From Melanopsichium pennsylvanicum (Eukaryota; Basidiomycota; Ustilaginomycetes; Ustilaginales): a stretch of 64,000 nucleotides of DNA. Position numbers and translations under genes: made by a program. The notes under the pieces are model-generated. The model saw nothing but the letters and a program-made list of their open reading frames with translations. It was not told the DNA's origin and searched no databases. The DNA lies in NCBI GenBank assembly GCA_900208305.1, contig OAPG01000006.1, forward strand, positions 496,001 to 560,000, written 5' to 3'. This document shows positions 60,305 to 64,000 of the stretch, piece by piece; the stretch's first letter is position 1; each line of letters starts with the position of its first letter.

Positions 60305-62204
60305 TCTTTCTGGTTCGGTTATTTTTTCCTGTCTCAAAGGTTCCTGGGTCCGTTGTCACCGCAGAGTCACGCTAATGATTTGCCACACTATATACACGCA
60401 TGATTGTAATCATATGCTCATATCTGCGTTTTTTGTTCCTCTCTTTCTGATGCTTGCTGCTGCGTGTGCTGTGATGTTTGTTTGGATGAGAAAAGTGCAA
60501 GGGGGAATACGGTGGGGAGGGGTATTTGACAGTGAGACAGATCGGTGTCCAAGGGTAAGTTGCTTTTCACGTTTGAGTGCTGGACGAGTTGGTGGATTGA
60601 GCTACAGATACAGGTTAGAGAGCTTGTGGGTGTGTGATCGTGATAGTGGCCAACGAAGAGGATACGCGAAACTGGGACGAGGACGACATCGGTCGCTACG
60701 GGGTTGTGGGGTTTTGGTTGAGGTGGTAACGGATCGGGCAAACATGAGGACTGAGTAATCTCGATATCGAGTTCCAGCATCTTTTCCACCTCGACCATGC
60801 TGATTTCCACCTGGGCCATCTCGCGAAATTCAGACAGTTCTCTGCATTCAAAACACTCTCTACAGACCTCTGTAGCTGTCAACTGCTGCCTCTGATGAGT
60901 GGCGAGCTAAAAGAATCGGTGCTACGAGCTACTTTAGGTGAGACTTTCCTCTCTTTTTTTCTGTCTAGCGACAGGAATCGAAAATTAAAGATGAAAAAAA
61001 AAAAAACATGTGACAGGAAATCAAACCACACATAGGCATCTTAAAATTAATGGTGGATGGCGATCTTGTGTCTCGCCTAAGTGAAACTAGGTACAGTAGA
61101 CTCTGCTGTATACGAAAGGCTTGGTAGTGTGAGTCCACAATGCTGTTCAACACATGTCGGCGCTGTTCCAAGCTAGTCCAAATATTGCCCGTGTCAACGT
61201 ACACTCACATCAGAGCAAGCCAGTCGACAGTTGAGCAATTCGACCTTGCTTTTTCACACATGTACACCTTTAAACAAACTCGACACCGCTAACGATCCAT
61301 CTTCTTGTCGTGCTTAGCGACGGGTTGTTCGACGCCGGAGCCTTGGTGTCACAACAAGGATAATGTAGACAAGTCCCATAGTGACATCTGATCCCGATCA
61401 CACGTCAAAGCAATCTCGTACGCTCTCATCGCTTAGAAAGACAGCTCTCTGCCGCCCATAGAAGACGGTGTTTGCCTTGCTTAGTCAGCACCCCGTTGCT
61501 GGGACTGGGGAGCCGATATTCAAGGCCGTCTCTGCAAAACAATTGCCGCGGCTTTGGATGAAAGGCAGGGGTTTTTCGGTTTGGATGAAATGCAAAGGGG
61601 TCGCCACATATTGTTGCCCAAAAAGGTGCTTTTCCCACGCCAGTCGGCAGTGCAGCTACCACAATACACGCCAATCAGCCAGCCAAGATGAGCGGGATTG
61701 GTCCGAACCCGTGCTTTCCCTGCTCTGTTCTTTGTCCTTTCGCATCTTTCTAAACACCGCACGCTGCGGATGTTGAAGGTGATCCCCTCCTCCTCGAAAT
61801 TTGCTCATCTGCCTATTCATCTGCACGCACTTACCTGCACCTTTAGGCTAGAGAAAGCCAATCATCCAGGCGGTCATACAATGAGGCAGCCTTGATGATC
61901 GGCTTTGCGTACAAGGAACGAGCTCTCCGTCTCTCCAAGTTTCCACCAAGAGGGAAGGAAAGGGAGCTGTAGCCAAGCAAAAAGCTTGTGATTGGGATGC
62001 ATTTGCGCATTTGCGCCTCTTGCCCCAAGAGACTCCTCTTCAATGCTGCCTGTGCAGTCGCTGAATTACAGCGAAGGTGCCTGAGGAGATCACCGAGGTT
62101 ACCATCAGTCGCTTCCACTCTCTTTCACTCTCCTACTGACTTGCTTTGGTGATGGACGTTGTTGATCCTTTCCAAGCACTCTCACATAATGAGTTGTTGG
62201 TCGC

Positions 62205-62260
62205 ACACACCTATCCATACACACCTATCCATACACACCTATCCATACACACCTATCCAT
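62205..62260. repeat. Four perfect copies of a 14-base unit ACACACCTATCCAT
   Basis: Four head-to-tail copies are followed by ACACACTCACCCACACCC. The unit is a CA-rich minisatellite and makes a HTYPYTPIHT-like peptide in one frame, which inflates open-frame length there. Confidence 0.95.
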
Positions 62261-64000
62261 ACACACTCACCCACACCCACACACACAGAAACGCAAGAAA
62301 CGTCCAAAGGGCCAAGCAAAGGGATGAGACAAGGACCATCAATATTTTGTGCCCGCGTGTCGGAGAGTGTGAAATTCTGTGCAAGGACGGACGTCATCTG
62401 CATTGGGCGAGCATTTTACGAGGAGCAGGGCAGGTAACCCGATCAACCCCTTGCACTGGAATCACCAGCCCAAGATTGTTTTTGTCAGCAAGAAGCGGCG
62501 ACGTGCGATGCAACTTATATGTCCCTGGTCGACCAAATGCAAAGTGCAAGAAAGCCGTCACTGTCGGATCGGAGCAGCGCCTTTTTGATGCAAAACGGAG
62601 CGAAAGACGCCACTCGATCACAACGTTGCTCACTTCGTTCCGCTTTCGTTCGGATCTCGATCTGTTTTGCCCTTCGAAAATCGCTGCCTTCTTAAGAGAC
62701 CACGTTGCAATTGGCTCGCTTAGCCAATGTACAGAGCGTACAAGTGTCGGACAGGACAACACGCTCAAAAGTGGTGTGCTCCAGTAAATCTTTATTTTAC
62801 CCTTCTTGCCAGCATTGGCACCGCTGTGTCGTCGGCTGTGGGATTTACTTTCTCACGCGTTAGAAATTTTGTGGCTTCTGAGAGAACAATCACATGATTT
62901 GGCTGTGGATTGAGTGCTCAAACTTGAATAAGACCGGTCATCTGGGCTCTAGTGCGACAACAAGGGCAAGAGAGTATGTGAACAATTTGGTTTCTTCCTC
63001 CATGATTTGTTTCCACGCCGTCGGACGCTCCGTTACAGCAGGACGGTTGTCACTTGCCGTGCCTTGGGTCGCTCCCTTTTCTTTATTGCTGCACCAGCAG
63101 CAGCGAGGTGCAGCATGCACTACGCTGCGATGCAGTGTATCAACCCGTTCGTGCTTCCTTTGTGGTAAGACATCGTGTGCGTGTGTGACAGAGATGTCTT
63201 CCAATGTCAACCGTCCCTTCGACCATCAATGTCAGAATCTAGGAAAGGGTCAGGCACAGAAAAGGAGTCGAGGTCGGGTGAAAGTAAAAAGGTCACCTCT
63301 TGGCTCACTTTGTCGCTCCTCGTAAGCGCTGTCCTGCTTGACGACTTTTCTAATTTAAAAAAATTTACTTATTAATTTAAGCAATGTTCTTGTTATCCGA
63401 AGCTCCTCTCCTCTCCCCACATCATCCAAATTTGTACCGCTTTCGTCACTAACATCACGCAGCTGTGTCTCTGGTTGACTCCAAAGTGCTGCCGCTGTGA
63501 GAAGGGAATTTGTGCAAAAGGTAGATAAAAAAAGGTACGACGGCTACTGTTGTGTCCACATGGCAACCTCGGCTCCGATTTAGGGTTATTCGCCTGCATG
63601 ATGACCATGCATCGTCCTCCTCTGCTGCTCACTCCGCAAGACGGTTTTGGGTTTCTCTTTTTTTCTTTTTTTTATTAAAATTAGTGTGGGACAATTCCCA
63701 TTCACAGTATCAGCAGAAGCAGCTGCTGCTGCAACCGCTTTGGCGTGCATTCCTTGTCAATCTTAAGCCAATGCTTGCACTTTGAACAACCTGAACAACG
63801 CTTCCACATTCTCACACACACTCGCATGCCAAATTCGCTTCTCCTGCCCAACTGCTGACGATCCCGAACCATTACTCCTGCCCCATCGGTGAATTAGCCG
63901 CTTTTCGACAAATTCCATGCCCAGCCGTCTTATGCAATTTGTCTGCCGCTCATATCAAATGCCAACCTGAGGCCGTTCCAACCGACGAAGCTGACTGCCT

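Larger units (their letters stand above)
60153..64000. other. Gene-poor region downstream of the WOPR regulator
   Basis: About 3.8 kb with no convincing gene. It contains a TC-rich tract at 60253-60304 (probably the WOPR 3' UTR), a TACAGTA at about 61093, the 14-base tandem repeat at 62205-62260 and T-rich stretches near 63655. Open frames of 154 codons (minus, 60418-60882) and 213 codons (plus, 62146-62787) lack recognisable domains. Confidence 0.5.

Noticed and set aside
60418..60882. 154-codon open frame on the minus strand after the WOPR gene
   Set aside because: It begins at a non-ATG codon (133 codons from the first Met) and shows no domain. A terminal exon is conceivable but unsupported.
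62205..62260. Regularly repeated units resembling a CRISPR array
   Set aside because: The units are directly adjacent with no unique spacers, so this is a minisatellite, as expected in a eukaryotic genome.
62146..62787. 213-codon open frame on the plus strand
   Set aside because: Part of it is encoded by the 14-base tandem repeat, it has no recognisable domain, and the codon pattern is unlike the neighbouring genes.

Overview
This window looks like nuclear chromosomal DNA of a basidiomycete, most likely a smut or close relative (Ustilaginomycetes). The reasons are long, mostly intronless genes with a G/C-ending codon preference, a few short GT-AG introns with CTAAC/CTGAC-like branch points, and a typical fungal gene set (copper-fist factor, WOPR factor, DUF2408 protein, HMT1-type ABC transporter, Chl4-type kinetochore protein). 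The species assignment is inference; no rRNA or tRNA gene was found to anchor it.

Layout. 0-16.8 kb: an edge-truncated membrane protein (-), an aprataxin/Hnt3-like DNA repair hydrolase (+), a membrane-anchored thioredoxin-fold protein without the usual cysteines (+), mitochondrial glutamate N-acetyltransferase (-), a Chl4/CENP-N kinetochore protein (-), the MICOS subunit Mic19 (+, one intron), pyridoxal kinase (-), a RED-like spliceosomal protein (+) and a copper-fist transcription factor (-). 19-28.7 kb: the splicing factor Clf1 (+) converges on the H3K4 methyltransferase Set1 (-) across a long (AC)n microsatellite; then retromer Vps29 (+, one intron) and spliceosomal SmE (-, one or two introns). 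29.6-41.3 kb: Arl1 GTPase (+), a three-exon small protein (+), a possible convergent small gene (-), a Mam3/CNNM-like transporter (+), D-arabinose dehydrogenase (+), proteasome lid subunit Rpn6 (+) and a class I/II aminotransferase (-). 42-52.9 kb: an HMT1-type vacuolar ABC transporter, a DUF2408 protein and a RanBP1-domain FG nucleoporin, all +.

From 52.9 kb to the end the window is gene-poor. The only convincing gene in about 11 kb is a WOPR (Gti1/Pac2/Wor1-family) regulator at 58.2 kb. It has about 5.4 kb of upstream non-coding sequence and about 630 bases without a single ATG directly before its start codon. This resembles the layout of developmental master regulators.

The genes are mostly housekeeping and do not form one pathway. 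Themes that recur are pre-mRNA splicing (RED, Clf1, SmE), copper/metal handling (copper fist, Mam3, HMT1) and trafficking (Vps29, Arl1). No convincing new multi-gene system is visible. The most interesting leads are an exact 11-base motif (AATTTACTGTA) repeated in intergenic DNA, the WOPR leader and desert, small spliced genes around 31 kb whose coding ends may overlap, the SmE 3' end, and several family members that have lost or gained key elements (Hnt3 zinc finger, thioredoxin cysteines, Vps29 and HMT1 extensions, the nucleoporin helix).
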